Origin: CAVUFH01 sp963740835
GTDB taxonomy: Bacteria; Actinomycetota; Acidimicrobiia; IMCC26256; PALSA-610
Direction of reading: 5' to 3'
DNA: 64,000 bases
Assembly (NCBI GenBank): GCA_963740835.1
Contig: CAVUFH010000003.1
Location: 124,001-188,000 of the forward strand
Shown: piece after piece, positions 1-7,535 of the stretch
Position numbering within the stretch: position 1 is the stretch's first letter
How the letters are laid out: the number at the start of each line of letters is the position of its first letter
Notes under the pieces: model-generated
The model's input: the letters and a program-made list of their open reading frames with translations, nothing else
The model's database searches: none
What the model was told of the DNA's origin: nothing
Made by a program: the position numbers and the translations under genes

Positions 1-470
1 TAGATGTCGTCCATCATGCCCATCAGCTGCTCGGCACGGGCGAGGTCGCCGGCGCGGAGGCGGTCGAGCAGCTGGCGGCGGAGCTCGCTCGCGGCTTCGG
101 CCAGGCCGTTGCAGTAGGGCGCGACTTCGAGCTGCAGCTCCTGCGGCGTCGGCAGCGAGTCATCGCGCACGAGCGCGAGCGTGAGCGACGCTTCGGCGAG
201 CTCCTTCTTCGCGTCCGCGAGCGGGCCGTTCGTGCGCACGTCGGGATGGTTGACGAGCGCGGCGTCGGCTTCGGCGAGGAACGCGCGCGCGTCTGCCGCG
301 AGTTGGGCCGCGCTGGCGAACTCGCCGCGGTGTGTCGCACGGATCGACGCGGCGCACGCCTGGATCGCGCGACGCGACGCGGCGATCGTGATCTCGCGCG
401 CGCGGTGCTTCTCCTCGAACGCGTCGCGCGCACTGGCGCCGAGCGCCGCGATCTCGGCCGCGCGATCCAC
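1..470 (-). CDS. Translin-family protein, C-terminus beyond the window edge
   Basis: The visible 156 codons read as an almost wholly helical, Ala/Arg/Glu-rich protein with the translin/TRAX-like stretch GLAEAASELRRQLL near residue 130 followed by LMGMMDDI. Eukaryotic translin binds single-stranded nucleic acid; the role of the bacterial homologues is not established. The family is about 190-200 residues long, so roughly 40 C-terminal residues lie off the left edge. The GTG at 468-470 is chosen because it begins the family-like N-terminus (VDRAAEIAALG) and lies 6 nt after the stop of the upstream membrane protein gene, implying co-transcription. The family assignment rests on sequence memory only. 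Confidence 0.65.
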   Translation of the reverse strand, partial: MDRAAEIAALGASARDAFEEKHRAREITIAASRRAIQACAASIRATHRGEFASAAQLAADARAFLAEADAALVNHPDVRTNGPLADAKKELAEASLTLALVRDDSLPTPQELQLEVAPYCNGLAEAASELRRQLLDRLRAGDLARAEQLMGMMDDI

Positions 471-476
471 CCCGAC

Positions 477-998
477 CTACGAAGAGGCGGTGCGGCGGAA
501 CGCGAGCTCGGGTGCGCGCCGGTTCGGCAGATAGCGAACGGTCTGCGCGCGGTCGGCTTGCGCGTTGCGGGCCCAAGCCCACAATCCGAGGAACGCGACG
601 AGGCAGACGTCGGTGACGAGCTGCACGCCCCACACGAGGGGCGATCCGGTGAGGTACGCGAGCGCCATCGTCAGCGCGACCGCGATGACGAGGCCGCGGA
701 GGATGTCGGCCCGACGCTTCGCGGCCCGTTGCGGAGAAGACATCGCGTAGGGCGCCATCGCAGTGCGGGCGCCGTGCTGCGGAAGCGGCCGGGGCGGCAT
801 GGCGGGCCCCGGTCGTTGCATGCGCGGCTTGCGCGACGGGCGCGCGGCGGGCGCGGCACCGTTGGTCTGGCTCAACACGCCGAGCTTGTAGTTGAACTCG
901 CCGATCGAGTCGGACGACACCGACCGCGTCGAGCGCGAGCGCAGCAGCGGTGGGAGGAGCACCACCGCCCACAAGGCTGCGAGAACTAGCAAGACCAC
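477..998 (-). CDS. Three-helix membrane protein, possible Glr-like receptor for Glp/MoeA
   Basis: The product has about 173 residues: one N-terminal transmembrane helix ending LLPPLLRSR, a conserved-looking SDSIGEFNYKLGVL segment, a basic Pro/Arg-rich cytoplasmic linker, and a closely spaced pair of C-terminal helices (LRGLVIAVALTMALAYL and LVTDVCLVAFLGLWAW). This layout, in the neighbourhood of moeA/glp and galU, matches the actinobacterial membrane protein found in that locus, whose corynebacterial member Glr anchors the gephyrin-like protein Glp at the septum. Function here is inferred from architecture and context. GTG 998 has a GAGAGG 11 nt upstream; TTG 1007 and ATG 1055 are alternative starts. 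Confidence 0.65.
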   Translation of the reverse strand: MVLLVLAALWAVVLLPPLLRSRSTRSVSSDSIGEFNYKLGVLSQTNGAAPAARPSRKPRMQRPGPAMPPRPLPQHGARTAMAPYAMSSPQRAAKRRADILRGLVIAVALTMALAYLTGSPLVWGVQLVTDVCLVAFLGLWAWARNAQADRAQTVRYLPNRRAPELAFRRTASS

Positions 999-1173
999 CA
1001 GCGTCAAGACCTCTCGACCACCTTTGCTCTCGGGAACGGTAACAACGGGTGACATTCGAGTGGTGGACCCGTTAACGGCCATGCAGTTTGCCGTCTGTCG
1101 CGCGGGCATGCCACATCGCGCGGTGCGCATCGGGCGAGATGCACGAAACACCCGGTCAGACCGGGCGCGTCAC

Positions 1174-1674
1174 TCAGAGCGCGAAAGGATCGTCTTCGTC
1201 GATTTGCCGACGGAACGTGCCGGAACGACCACCGGTCTTTTCCCAAAGCACGAGATCACCGATCGTCATACCCCGATCGATCGACTTGCACATGTCGTAG
1301 ATCGTGAGCGCAGCAACCGCGCACGCGGTCATCGCTTCCATCTCGACACCGGTGCGATCCACCGTGTCGACGTTCGATTCGACCTCGACGAACGTGTCCT
1401 CGAGTCGGAAATTCACGAGCACCGCGCCGACCAACAACGGGTGACACAGCGGAAGGAGGTTCGGCGTCTGCTTCGCGGCCTGGATACCGGCGACCCGTGC
1501 GACGGCCAGCACGTCACCTTTGCTGATCGCGCCGCTCGCGATCTTCGAGGCGGTTTCCGCCTCCATGTAGACCCGGCAGCGGGCGACCGCACGGCGGTGC
1601 GACGGCTCCTTCGCCGTGACGTCGACCATGCGGGCCCGACCGAGCGGGTCGAGGTGCGTGAACTCCGAAGCCAT
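1174..1674 (-). CDS. moaC: Cyclic pyranopterin monophosphate synthase MoaC
   Basis: MoaC converts the product of MoaA (3',8-cyclo-GTP) to cyclic pyranopterin monophosphate in molybdenum cofactor synthesis. The 166-residue product is of normal length and shows the family core LPLCHPLL (about residues 73-81), GVEMEAMTA (about 115) and DMCKSIDRGM (about 130), which supply the catalytic His, Glu, Asp and Lys residues. The start at ATG 1674 (MASEFTHLD) fits the family N-terminus and has a TAGACT element 8 nt upstream. It lies downstream of moaA on the same strand with about 60 nt between them. Confidence 0.96.
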   Translation of the reverse strand: MASEFTHLDPLGRARMVDVTAKEPSHRRAVARCRVYMEAETASKIASGAISKGDVLAVARVAGIQAAKQTPNLLPLCHPLLVGAVLVNFRLEDTFVEVESNVDTVDRTGVEMEAMTACAVAALTIYDMCKSIDRGMTIGDLVLWEKTGGRSGTFRRQIDEDDPFAL

Positions 1675-1682
1675 GGCGCGCA

Positions 1683-1688
1683 AGTCTA
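1683..1688 (-). promoter_or_regulatory. Probable leaderless -10 element of moaC
   Basis: TAGACT on the minus strand lies 8 nt before the moaC ATG and no Shine-Dalgarno sequence is present, so the transcript may start at or next to the start codon. Confidence 0.45.
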
Positions 1689-1732
1689 GGTGTCAGGCGC
1701 GAAATCCCCACATGACGAGGGAATTCCAGCCC

Positions 1733-2752
1733 TCACCCGCCGATCTGGCTCATGGATCGGTCGGGCCGCACGAAATCGACCGCGCCGATGTGGTGCCCGG
1801 CCCACTTGGTGCCGACGGCTCCCTCGATCGCGGCGGCCAAGCGGTCGTCGAGGTCGGGTGCGTCGAGCCCGGCGCCGGCTCGCAGCTCGGCGCGCAGGTC
1901 GAATTCCTCCAGCGCGAACAAGCACGTGCGGAACTGCCCTTCGGCGGTGAGGCGAACCCGGTCGCAGCTCTCGCAGAATGGCTCCGTGACGCTGGCGATG
2001 ACGCCCACATCGCCGGTGCCGTCCAGGTATCGGAAGCGTGTCGCCGGTTCCGCGCCGTGTGATTCGGCCCGATCGATCGGGAACACTGCGTCGATGCGCT
2101 CGAGGATCTCCTCGGCGGGAACGACTTTCTCTCGGCTCCACTCGCCCTGCGCGTCGAGCGGCATGAACTCGATGAAGCGCATACCGACGCCCTTGTCGCG
2201 GCCGAACCGCGCGAGGTCGGCGACCTCACCGTCGTTGACGCCGCGCATCACGACCGCGTTGACCTTCACCGGTGCGAGGCCGGCGTCGAGCGCGGCGTCG
2301 ATGCCGGCGAGCACGCGCGGGAGCTCGTCCCGCTTCGTCAGCGCGAGGAACGTGGCGCGGTCGAGCGTGTCCAGCGAGACGTTTACCCGCTTCAGCCCCG
2401 CCTCGAGAAGATCGTGGGCGGTCTCTCCCAGCTTCACGCCGTTCGTCGTCAGCGCGATGTCAACGTCGAGCGGCGCGAGTTGGCCGATGAGCCGCGTGAT
2501 GTGCGCACGAACGAGCGGCTCGCCGCCGGTGAGGCGCACCGATTCGAAGCCGAACCGCTCGACGCACACCCGGGCGACGCGGGCGATCTCCTCGTAGGTG
2601 AGGAGCTCCGTTCTCGGGAGCCAATCCATGCCCTCGGCCGGCATGCAGTAGGCGCAGCGGAAGTTGCACCGGTCGGTGATCGAGACCCGCAGATCCTTGA
2701 CGCGGCGCGCGAAGGGATCGATGAGGGGGAGGGGCACCCTGCGCAGCGTCAC
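1733..2752 (-). CDS. moaA: GTP 3',8-cyclase MoaA (radical SAM)
   Basis: MoaA catalyses the radical SAM rearrangement of GTP to 3',8-cyclo-GTP, the first step of molybdenum cofactor synthesis. The 339-residue protein has the N-terminal cluster motif CNFRCAYC (Cys 29, 33, 36), the SAM-binding LTGGEPL, the C-terminal second cluster in FCESCDRVRLT with a further Cys in FRTCLF, and the conserved C-terminal Gly-Gly that MoaC-coupled MoaA needs. The GTG start at 2752 is favoured by a TAACCT element 6 nt upstream. moaC follows on the same strand, making a moaA-moaC pair. Confidence 0.97.
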   Translation of the reverse strand: MTLRRVPLPLIDPFARRVKDLRVSITDRCNFRCAYCMPAEGMDWLPRTELLTYEEIARVARVCVERFGFESVRLTGGEPLVRAHITRLIGQLAPLDVDIALTTNGVKLGETAHDLLEAGLKRVNVSLDTLDRATFLALTKRDELPRVLAGIDAALDAGLAPVKVNAVVMRGVNDGEVADLARFGRDKGVGMRFIEFMPLDAQGEWSREKVVPAEEILERIDAVFPIDRAESHGAEPATRFRYLDGTGDVGVIASVTEPFCESCDRVRLTAEGQFRTCLFALEEFDLRAELRAGAGLDAPDLDDRLAAAIEGAVGTKWAGHHIGAVDFVRPDRSMSQIGG

Positions 2753-2758
2753 CGCGCG

Positions 2759-2764
2759 AGGTTA
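2759..2764 (-). promoter_or_regulatory. Probable leaderless -10 element of moaA
   Basis: TAACCT on the minus strand ends 6 nt before the GTG of moaA. There is no ribosome binding site in between, which argues against a long riboswitch-bearing leader. Confidence 0.5.
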
Positions 2765-2928
2765 GGACCCGGAGAAAATCGCGGGGTCCTGGCCCCGACG
2801 GGCCGTGGCAACCCGGAGTCGGGTTCGCTCTGGCTCAGCGCCGGCGCAGCGACCAACTTCAGCCGACGATTCATAGCCTCTCCGGGTGCCGAGTCGCGTC
2901 CAGCCACGCGCCTGCGACTGCCACGCTC

Positions 2929-2959
2929 AGGAGCAACCCCCACAGTCGCTCCTTTTTTT
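2929..2959 (+). terminator. Intrinsic-terminator-like hairpin with seven T
   Basis: AGGAGC (2929-2934) pairs with GCTCCT (2948-2953) and is followed by T to 2959. An overlapping alternative stem, GCGACTG (2914-2920) with CAGTCGC (2943-2949), would exclude it. No plus-strand gene precedes it, so it could end an unrecognised small RNA. Confidence 0.5.
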
Positions 2960-3084
2960 CCGCCCGCCCGGCGGCCTGCGTAGCGTGATCTTTCTACCAC
3001 GCTTCGTGAAGCGGAGGCAAGGAATTTCTCGCGCGGCACGTGGGCGAGTGTCACCCACCGGATCACGGCCGGCGGTGCCGCTCG

Positions 3085-4296
3085 CTACGGACCCAGCAGG
3101 AGCACGTCAACCTCGCCGCCCGCCTCGACTCCGGGGCCGTCGGGGATGCGGGCCAGGCCGTCGGCCGCAGCCATCCCTGAGAGCACGTTGCTCGCCTGGA
3201 AGCCGGCGCGCTCGGCGACGTAGCGGCCGTCGACGAGGGTCACGCGCACCCGGTCGAGATGGAGCTTGCCGTCGGGGCGGCGGGCGAACGGGGTGGCGGC
3301 CACTGCCTTGACGATCGGGTTGTGCAGCGCGGTGCGGCCGGCCAGCTTCCGCAGCGCGGGTCGCGCAAACAGCTCGAAGCTCACGCGGGACGACACGGGG
3401 TTGCCGGGCAACCCGAAAACGGGCACTGGGCCGAGTGTGCCGAAGGCGAGTGGCTTGGCGGGCTTGATCGCGACCTGCATCCACGAGAACCCGCTCCCGG
3501 CTCGGTCGCGTGCGAGCTGCTCGAGCACGACCTTCACGTAGTCGAAGTCGCCCATCGAAACGGCGCCGCTCGTGATCAGCGCGTCGCACTCGGCTGCTGC
3601 GATGCCGATTCGGTCGGCGATCTCGCGCTCGTCGTCGCGCGCGATCCCGTAGTCGACCGCCACGTTGCCGGATTCTGCGACCACCGCCAGCAACATCGGC
3701 CGGTTCGAGTCGCGGATGCTGCCGAGCGGCAACGGTCCGTGTTCGACGAGCTCGTCGCCAGTCGACACGACGCCGACACGCGGTCGCGGGACACACGACA
3801 CGTCGGCGACGCCGAGGCTGGCGAGCACGCCGACGTGCGCGGGTGTCAGCACCGTGCCCGAGCCGAACACCGACTGATCGGCCTGCAGGTCGCCGCCGGC
3901 GGGACGCACGTGATCACCGGGCCGCGCGGGTTCGAGGATCTCGACGTCGTCGCCGTCGGCACGTGTCACCTCGACCATGACGATCGCGTCGGCACCGTCG
4001 GGTACCGGCGCACCGGTCATGATGCGGATCGCTTCGCCCGCGCCGACGGCTCGTGTCGGTGCCTTGCCCGCCGGTAACTCGTCGACGACGCGCAACCGCA
4101 GCGGCGCGGCTGATGTGTCGGCGGCGCGCACCGCGTAGCCGTCCATGCCCGTGTTCGCGAAGGGTGGCACCGGCTCGCGCGCGACGACCTCCTCCGCGAG
4201 CACGAGCCCGACGATGTCGCGCAACGGGAACGGGCGCGGTGCGAGGGGTGTGACCGCGTCGAGGATGAGGGCTTGTGCGTCGGCGAGGGTGATCAC
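3085..4296 (-). CDS. moeA: Molybdopterin molybdenumtransferase MoeA (gephyrin-like, Glp)
   Basis: MoeA inserts molybdate into adenylylated molybdopterin. The 403-residue sequence contains the family hallmarks NTGMDGYAV (about 49), MTGAPVPDGADAIV (about 93), STGDEL, the SGAVSMGDFDYVK site and FGLPGNPVSS. The start GTG 4296 overlaps the galU stop as GTGA, so the two are translationally coupled. In corynebacteria and mycobacteria one MoeA paralogue beside galU acts in cell division as Glp by binding FtsZ and the membrane receptor Glr. Whether this copy is catalytic, structural or both cannot be settled from sequence. Confidence 0.95.
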   Translation of the reverse strand: MITLADAQALILDAVTPLAPRPFPLRDIVGLVLAEEVVAREPVPPFANTGMDGYAVRAADTSAAPLRLRVVDELPAGKAPTRAVGAGEAIRIMTGAPVPDGADAIVMVEVTRADGDDVEILEPARPGDHVRPAGGDLQADQSVFGSGTVLTPAHVGVLASLGVADVSCVPRPRVGVVSTGDELVEHGPLPLGSIRDSNRPMLLAVVAESGNVAVDYGIARDDEREIADRIGIAAAECDALITSGAVSMGDFDYVKVVLEQLARDRAGSGFSWMQVAIKPAKPLAFGTLGPVPVFGLPGNPVSSRVSFELFARPALRKLAGRTALHNPIVKAVAATPFARRPDGKLHLDRVRVTLVDGRYVAERAGFQASNVLSGMAAADGLARIPDGPGVEAGGEVDVLLLGP

Positions 4297-5177
4297 GTCA
4301 ACCCGCGCCGCTGCACCACCTCGCGGAGGAACACCGCGAACTCCGGGCCGAGGTCGTCGCGGTCGAGGGCGAGCTCGACGGTCGCCTTCAGGAAGTCGAT
4401 CTTCTTGCCCACATCGTGGCGGCCGTACGTACAGATCGCGCCGTACACCGGCTGCGACTTCATGAGCAGCGCGATCGCGTCCGTGAGTTGGAGCTCGCCG
4501 CCCGCGCCCGGTTCGATGCGTTCGAGCGCGTCGAAGATGTCGGGCGGGAAGAGATAGCGGCCGCTCACCGCCAGGTTGGAGGGCGCGTCCGCGCGCTTCG
4601 GCTTCTCGACGATGCCGCGCAGCTCGACGAGCCCGTCGACCGGGGCGCCGATCGGATCGGCGCAGCCGTACGCGGAGATGTCTTCCGGAGGCACCTCCTG
4701 CAACGCGATCACCGCGTGCCCGAGCTTCTCCCAGGCTGCGACCATCGACCGCAGCAACACGGAATCGTCGATCATCAGATCGTCGGGGAGCAGCACCGCG
4801 AACGGTTCGTCGCCGACGTGATCGCGCGCGACCGAAACCGCGTGCCCGAGTCCGAGCGCGTCCTTCTGGCGCACGTAGTGGACGCGCGCGAGGTCGGTGG
4901 CGTGCTGCACCTCGTGCAGGAGATCGAGTTTGCCGTCGCGCTCGAGCAGCGTTTCGAGCTCGAAGTTGCGGTCGAAGTGCTCCTCGACGGGGCGCTTGTT
5001 GCGACCGGTGATGATGAGGATGTCGGTGAGCCCGGCGCGCACGGCCTCTTCCACGACGTACTGGATCGCGGGTCGGTCGATCACCGGCAGCATCTCTTTG
5101 GGCACGCTCTTCGTCGCGGGAAGGAAACGGGTGCCGAGGCCGGCGGCAGGGATGACGGCCTTACGGACTTGGTGCAA
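4293..5177 (-). CDS. galU: UTP-glucose-1-phosphate uridylyltransferase GalU
   Basis: GalU makes UDP-glucose for cell envelope sugars and storage glycosides. The 294-residue protein has the nucleotide-binding PAAGLGTRFLPATKSVPKEM at residues 10-29, LPVIDRPAIQYVVEEA, the metal-binding LLPDDLM and the typical FLKATVELAL near the C-terminus. It overlaps plsY upstream by 17 nt and moeA downstream by 4 nt, so plsY-galU-moeA reads as one operon. UDP-glucose would feed the trehalose and GpgS enzymes encoded near 53-58 kb. Confidence 0.96.
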   Translation of the reverse strand: MHQVRKAVIPAAGLGTRFLPATKSVPKEMLPVIDRPAIQYVVEEAVRAGLTDILIITGRNKRPVEEHFDRNFELETLLERDGKLDLLHEVQHATDLARVHYVRQKDALGLGHAVSVARDHVGDEPFAVLLPDDLMIDDSVLLRSMVAAWEKLGHAVIALQEVPPEDISAYGCADPIGAPVDGLVELRGIVEKPKRADAPSNLAVSGRYLFPPDIFDALERIEPGAGGELQLTDAIALLMKSQPVYGAICTYGRHDVGKKIDFLKATVELALDRDDLGPEFAVFLREVVQRRGLT

Positions 5178-5763
5178 CGGAGCCTCCGGAACCGGTATCT
5201 ACGTCGAACTCTTCACGGCGCAGCAATCGCCGGATGTTGGCCGCGTGGCGGACGATCACGAGCAGCGCGAGCGCGCTCAGGACCAGGACTTCCCACAGGT
5301 CGTAGCCCGCGAGCGCGGCGATGATCGGGAAGAGGATCGTGATCAGGAGCGAGGCGAGCGACGCTTTCTTCAGCACGCGCGCGACGACGAACCACACGAC
5401 GGCGAGGCCGGCCGCGATGAAGGGGAACAGCACGGTGAGCATCCCGCCCGCGCAGGCCACGCCCTTGCCACCCTTGCGGTAGAGCGGGAACGTGTGGCCG
5501 ATCACGGCGGCGGCACCGAGGACGAATGCCCCCGGCCGGCCTCCTACCGCGAGACCGACACCTGCCGCGACGGCGCCCTTGGTGAAGTCCATGACCAGCA
5601 CCGCGAGGCCGTACTTCCACCCCAGCAGCCGCGCGACGTTCGATGCGCCCGGATTGCCCGATCCCTCCGCAAGGATGTCGCGGCCCTTGGTGCGGGCGAC
5701 CAGCGTCGCGCTCGGGAACGTGCCGAGCAGCCAGGCGAGCGGGACGAGGAGGGCGACGGGCAT
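5161..5763 (-). CDS. plsY: Glycerol-3-phosphate acyltransferase PlsY
   Basis: PlsY transfers the acyl group from acyl-phosphate to glycerol-3-phosphate in the inner membrane, making lysophosphatidic acid. The 200-residue protein starts with a hydrophobic helix (ALLVPLAWLLGTFPSA), followed by the three conserved loops: GSGNPGASNVAR (about 34-45), GHTFPLYRKGGKGVA (about 89-103) and the C-terminal RHAANIRRLLR. The tail after the last motif is Ser/Gly-rich and unconserved. A CAGAAT element lies 9 nt before the ATG. Confidence 0.95.
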   Translation of the reverse strand: MPVALLVPLAWLLGTFPSATLVARTKGRDILAEGSGNPGASNVARLLGWKYGLAVLVMDFTKGAVAAGVGLAVGGRPGAFVLGAAAVIGHTFPLYRKGGKGVACAGGMLTVLFPFIAAGLAVVWFVVARVLKKASLASLLITILFPIIAALAGYDLWEVLVLSALALLVIVRHAANIRRLLRREEFDVDTGSGGSVAPSP

Positions 5764-5772
5764 GTCGCTCCC

Positions 5773-5778
5773 ATTCTG
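5773..5778 (-). promoter_or_regulatory. Possible -10 element of plsY
   Basis: CAGAAT on the minus strand lies 9 nt before the plsY ATG. The same GGGGCAGAAT string precedes the LytR_C gene at 60221, which raises confidence that it is functional. Confidence 0.35.
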
Positions 5779-5886
5779 CCCCGCCCGGGAAGCCGGATCT
5801 GTGGACTACGATTGGCACTCCCAGGACGTGAGTGCCAGCCCGGCACCCACTCCAGGAACGGGCCGGAAGGCCGGCCGGGAGTCACG

Positions 5887-6267
5887 ATGCCGACGTACGA
5901 ATACCGCTGCGCCAAGTGCGGCGAAGACGTCGAGGTGTGGCAGTCGTTTTCCGACGCGCCGCTCACGAAGCACGACGAGTGTGGCGGCAGGCTGCAGCGC
6001 GTGCTGTCGCCGGCCGGGATCGTGCTGAAAGGGTCGGGGTTCTACAAGACCGACAACCGCAGCAGTTCGTCGAAGCGCGCGGGCTCCGCCGCGGACCACG
6101 GCTCCGGATCCAAGGGCGATTCCGACTCCAAGCGCGATTCGGGCGCCAAGAGCGACTCGCCGGGGTCGTCGAACTCCTCCGGCTCCTCCGGCTCGAAGTC
6201 GTCGGACTCCTCCGGGTCGAGCTCCGGCTCCTCCGGGAAGTCGAAGTCCGGCGCCAAGTCCGCGTAG
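5887..6267 (+). CDS. FmdB-family zinc ribbon protein with Ser/Lys/Gly-rich tail
   Basis: The first 55 residues are the FmdB/CxxC_CXXC_SSSS regulatory-protein zinc ribbon: MPTYEYRCAKCGEDVEV, then HDECGGRLQRVLSPAGIVLKGSGFYKTDNR. The remaining 70 residues are low-complexity Ser/Lys/Gly/Asp, probably disordered. Only one clear CxxC is present (CAKC); the second knuckle is reduced to a single Cys (ECGG). The family is widespread and its function unknown. The gene ends 8 nt before the phosphorylase start, so the pair is an operon. Confidence 0.85.
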   Translation: MPTYEYRCAKCGEDVEVWQSFSDAPLTKHDECGGRLQRVLSPAGIVLKGSGFYKTDNRSSSSKRAGSAADHGSGSKGDSDSKRDSGAKSDSPGSSNSSGSSGSKSSDSSGSSSGSSGKSKSGAKSA

Positions 6268-6275
6268 GTCCGGCG

Positions 6276-7079
6276 GTGGCCGAGGCGGCGATCGGCGTTT
6301 TCGGCGGTTCCGGCTTCTACGCGTTCCTCGACGACGTGGAGACGGTCGAGTTCGACACCCCCTACGGCGCCCCGAGTGGACCGATCTCGATCGGCACCGT
6401 CGGCGACCACCGGGTCGCGTTCGTGCCGCGCCACGGTCCGCGGCACACGATCGCGCCGGCCCGCATCCCGCAACGCGCGAACTTGTGGGCGATGCGCGCA
6501 CTGGGCGTGCGGTCGGTGGTCGGACCGTGCGCGGTGGGTTCCCTCCGCACGGATGTCGCGCCGGGCGACTTCGTCGTCCTCGACCAACTCGTGGATCGCA
6601 CGCGCGGCCGCGACGACACGTTCTACGACGGCGAAGACGTGCATCATGTCGCCTTCGCCGATCCTTACTGTCCGGTGCTGCGTGCGCACGCGGTCGAGGC
6701 CGCGACGAAGGTCCGCGTCACCACGCACGCGGCCGGCACCATCGTGGTGATCAACGGACCACGGTTCTCGACCCGCGCCGAGTCGCGCTGGTACCGCGCG
6801 CAGGGCTGGGACGTCGTCGGCATGACGCAGTACCCGGAGGCGTACCTCGCGCGCGAGCTCGGAATGCACTACGCGGGCATCGCGTTGGTCACCGACTACG
6901 ACACCGGCGTGGAGGACGACCCGGGCGTCGAGCCGGTCACGATGGCGCGCGTGCTCGAGGTCATGGAGGACAACGTCGGGCGCGTCCTCGAGCTCCTCCA
7001 CGAGCTGCTCCCGAACCTGCCTGTCGAGCCGGCCGGATGCGACTGCGCGCTGGCGCTCGGCCCGCTCTCCGACGCTTGA
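6276..7079 (+). CDS. mtnP: S-methyl-5'-thioadenosine phosphorylase
   Basis: The enzyme cleaves methylthioadenosine to adenine and methylthioribose-1-phosphate, the first step of methionine salvage. The 267-residue protein has the phosphate-binding GVFGGSGFY at residues 7-15, FVPRHGPRHTIAPARIPQRAN (about 51-71), the GPRFSTRAESRW loop, and MTQYPEAYLARE with a conserved Glu in the nucleoside pocket. GTG 6276 is chosen because it sits 8 nt after the zinc ribbon gene and directly precedes the family N-terminus. Other specificities (methylthioinosine, purine nucleosides) are possible within the family. Confidence 0.9.
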   Translation: MAEAAIGVFGGSGFYAFLDDVETVEFDTPYGAPSGPISIGTVGDHRVAFVPRHGPRHTIAPARIPQRANLWAMRALGVRSVVGPCAVGSLRTDVAPGDFVVLDQLVDRTRGRDDTFYDGEDVHHVAFADPYCPVLRAHAVEAATKVRVTTHAAGTIVVINGPRFSTRAESRWYRAQGWDVVGMTQYPEAYLARELGMHYAGIALVTDYDTGVEDDPGVEPVTMARVLEVMEDNVGRVLELLHELLPNLPVEPAGCDCALALGPLSDA

Positions 7080-7203
7080 CGGCAAACGCTCAGCGAGCGA
7101 ACGACGCGCCGGAGTCTGCGAGGACAAGCGGGGCGGGAAGCGACGGCGTTCCGAAGGAACCTTGACGCGCCGCCCCCGCCCGAGCGGCGACAAAGAAAGA
7201 AGG

Positions 7204-7249
7204 TCCCTGGCCCGCCGGTCCGGGCGGGCAACGACCGACGAGCCAGGGA
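7204..7249. terminator. Compound hairpin downstream of mtnP
   Basis: TCCCTGGC (7204-7211) pairs with GCCAGGGA (7242-7249) and encloses a second GC stem (CCCGCC with GGGCGG). It lies 125 nt after the mtnP stop. There is no T-run on the plus strand; on the minus strand it is followed by a pyrimidine-rich tract (CCTTCTTTCTTT). Confidence 0.35.
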
Positions 7250-7494
7250 TCCGCACCGACACTCCCGATCGTGCGGAGACGGGGTGCCGGGTAGCCTTGT
7301 CAGAACACTGATGGGGTCGAGATCATTCCCACTCGACCAGACTGCCAATCCACGACGCGCGCCTCGCGTGTGCAACATCGATTGCATCACACGAGCGCCG
7401 CGCACTTCGCAGCAACGCTGCCACTCGAGCACATCTCCCCGAGCACATCTTGGGGGCATCTTCCCCCACGCGTCTTCCCCCATCCATATCGACC

Positions 7495-7511
7495 TGACCA
7501 AGCGTTGGTCA
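7495..7511. promoter_or_regulatory. Inverted repeat TGACCAA-GCG-TTGGTCA
   Basis: A perfect 7-bp inverted repeat with a 3-bp centre lies 24 nt before the SAF-domain gene, where a dimeric repressor operator would be expected. No regulator for it is recognised nearby. Confidence 0.35.
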
Positions 7512-7535
7512 AGATCTGCACGAAAAGGGGAAGGG

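Larger units (their letters stand above)
2753..3084. other. Intergenic region without a convincing gene
   Basis: This stretch between moeA and moaA contains no reading frame with a recognisable domain. One minus-strand frame (2749-3066) begins after GGAGAGG and starts MNRRLKLVAAPAL like a signal peptide, but runs through the moaA promoter and has no conserved content. The plus strand carries a hairpin with a T-run described separately. I could not match the sequence to a molybdenum cofactor riboswitch by eye. Confidence 0.5.
7080..7535. other. Intergenic region with hairpins, no gene seen
   Basis: No reading frame here looks coding. A compound hairpin sits at 7204-7249, a GGGGG...CCCCC stem near 7452-7467 and a 7-bp inverted repeat at 7495-7511. 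A minus-strand string at 7321-7340 resembles the end of GuaA (VEWE stop), but nothing upstream of it is in frame, so I do not call a remnant. Confidence 0.5.

Noticed and set aside
2749..3066. Short protein with a signal-like start upstream of moaA
   Set aside because: It overlaps the moaA promoter and start, shows no conserved sequence and has biased codon use only by GC content.
2753..3084. Molybdenum cofactor or ydaO riboswitch before moaA
   Set aside because: I could not match either consensus, and the TAACCT element right before the start codon points to a leaderless transcript.
7321..7340. Remnant of guaA (C-terminal VEWE-stop on the minus strand)
   Set aside because: Only about five codons match, there is no upstream frame, and the string can arise by chance.
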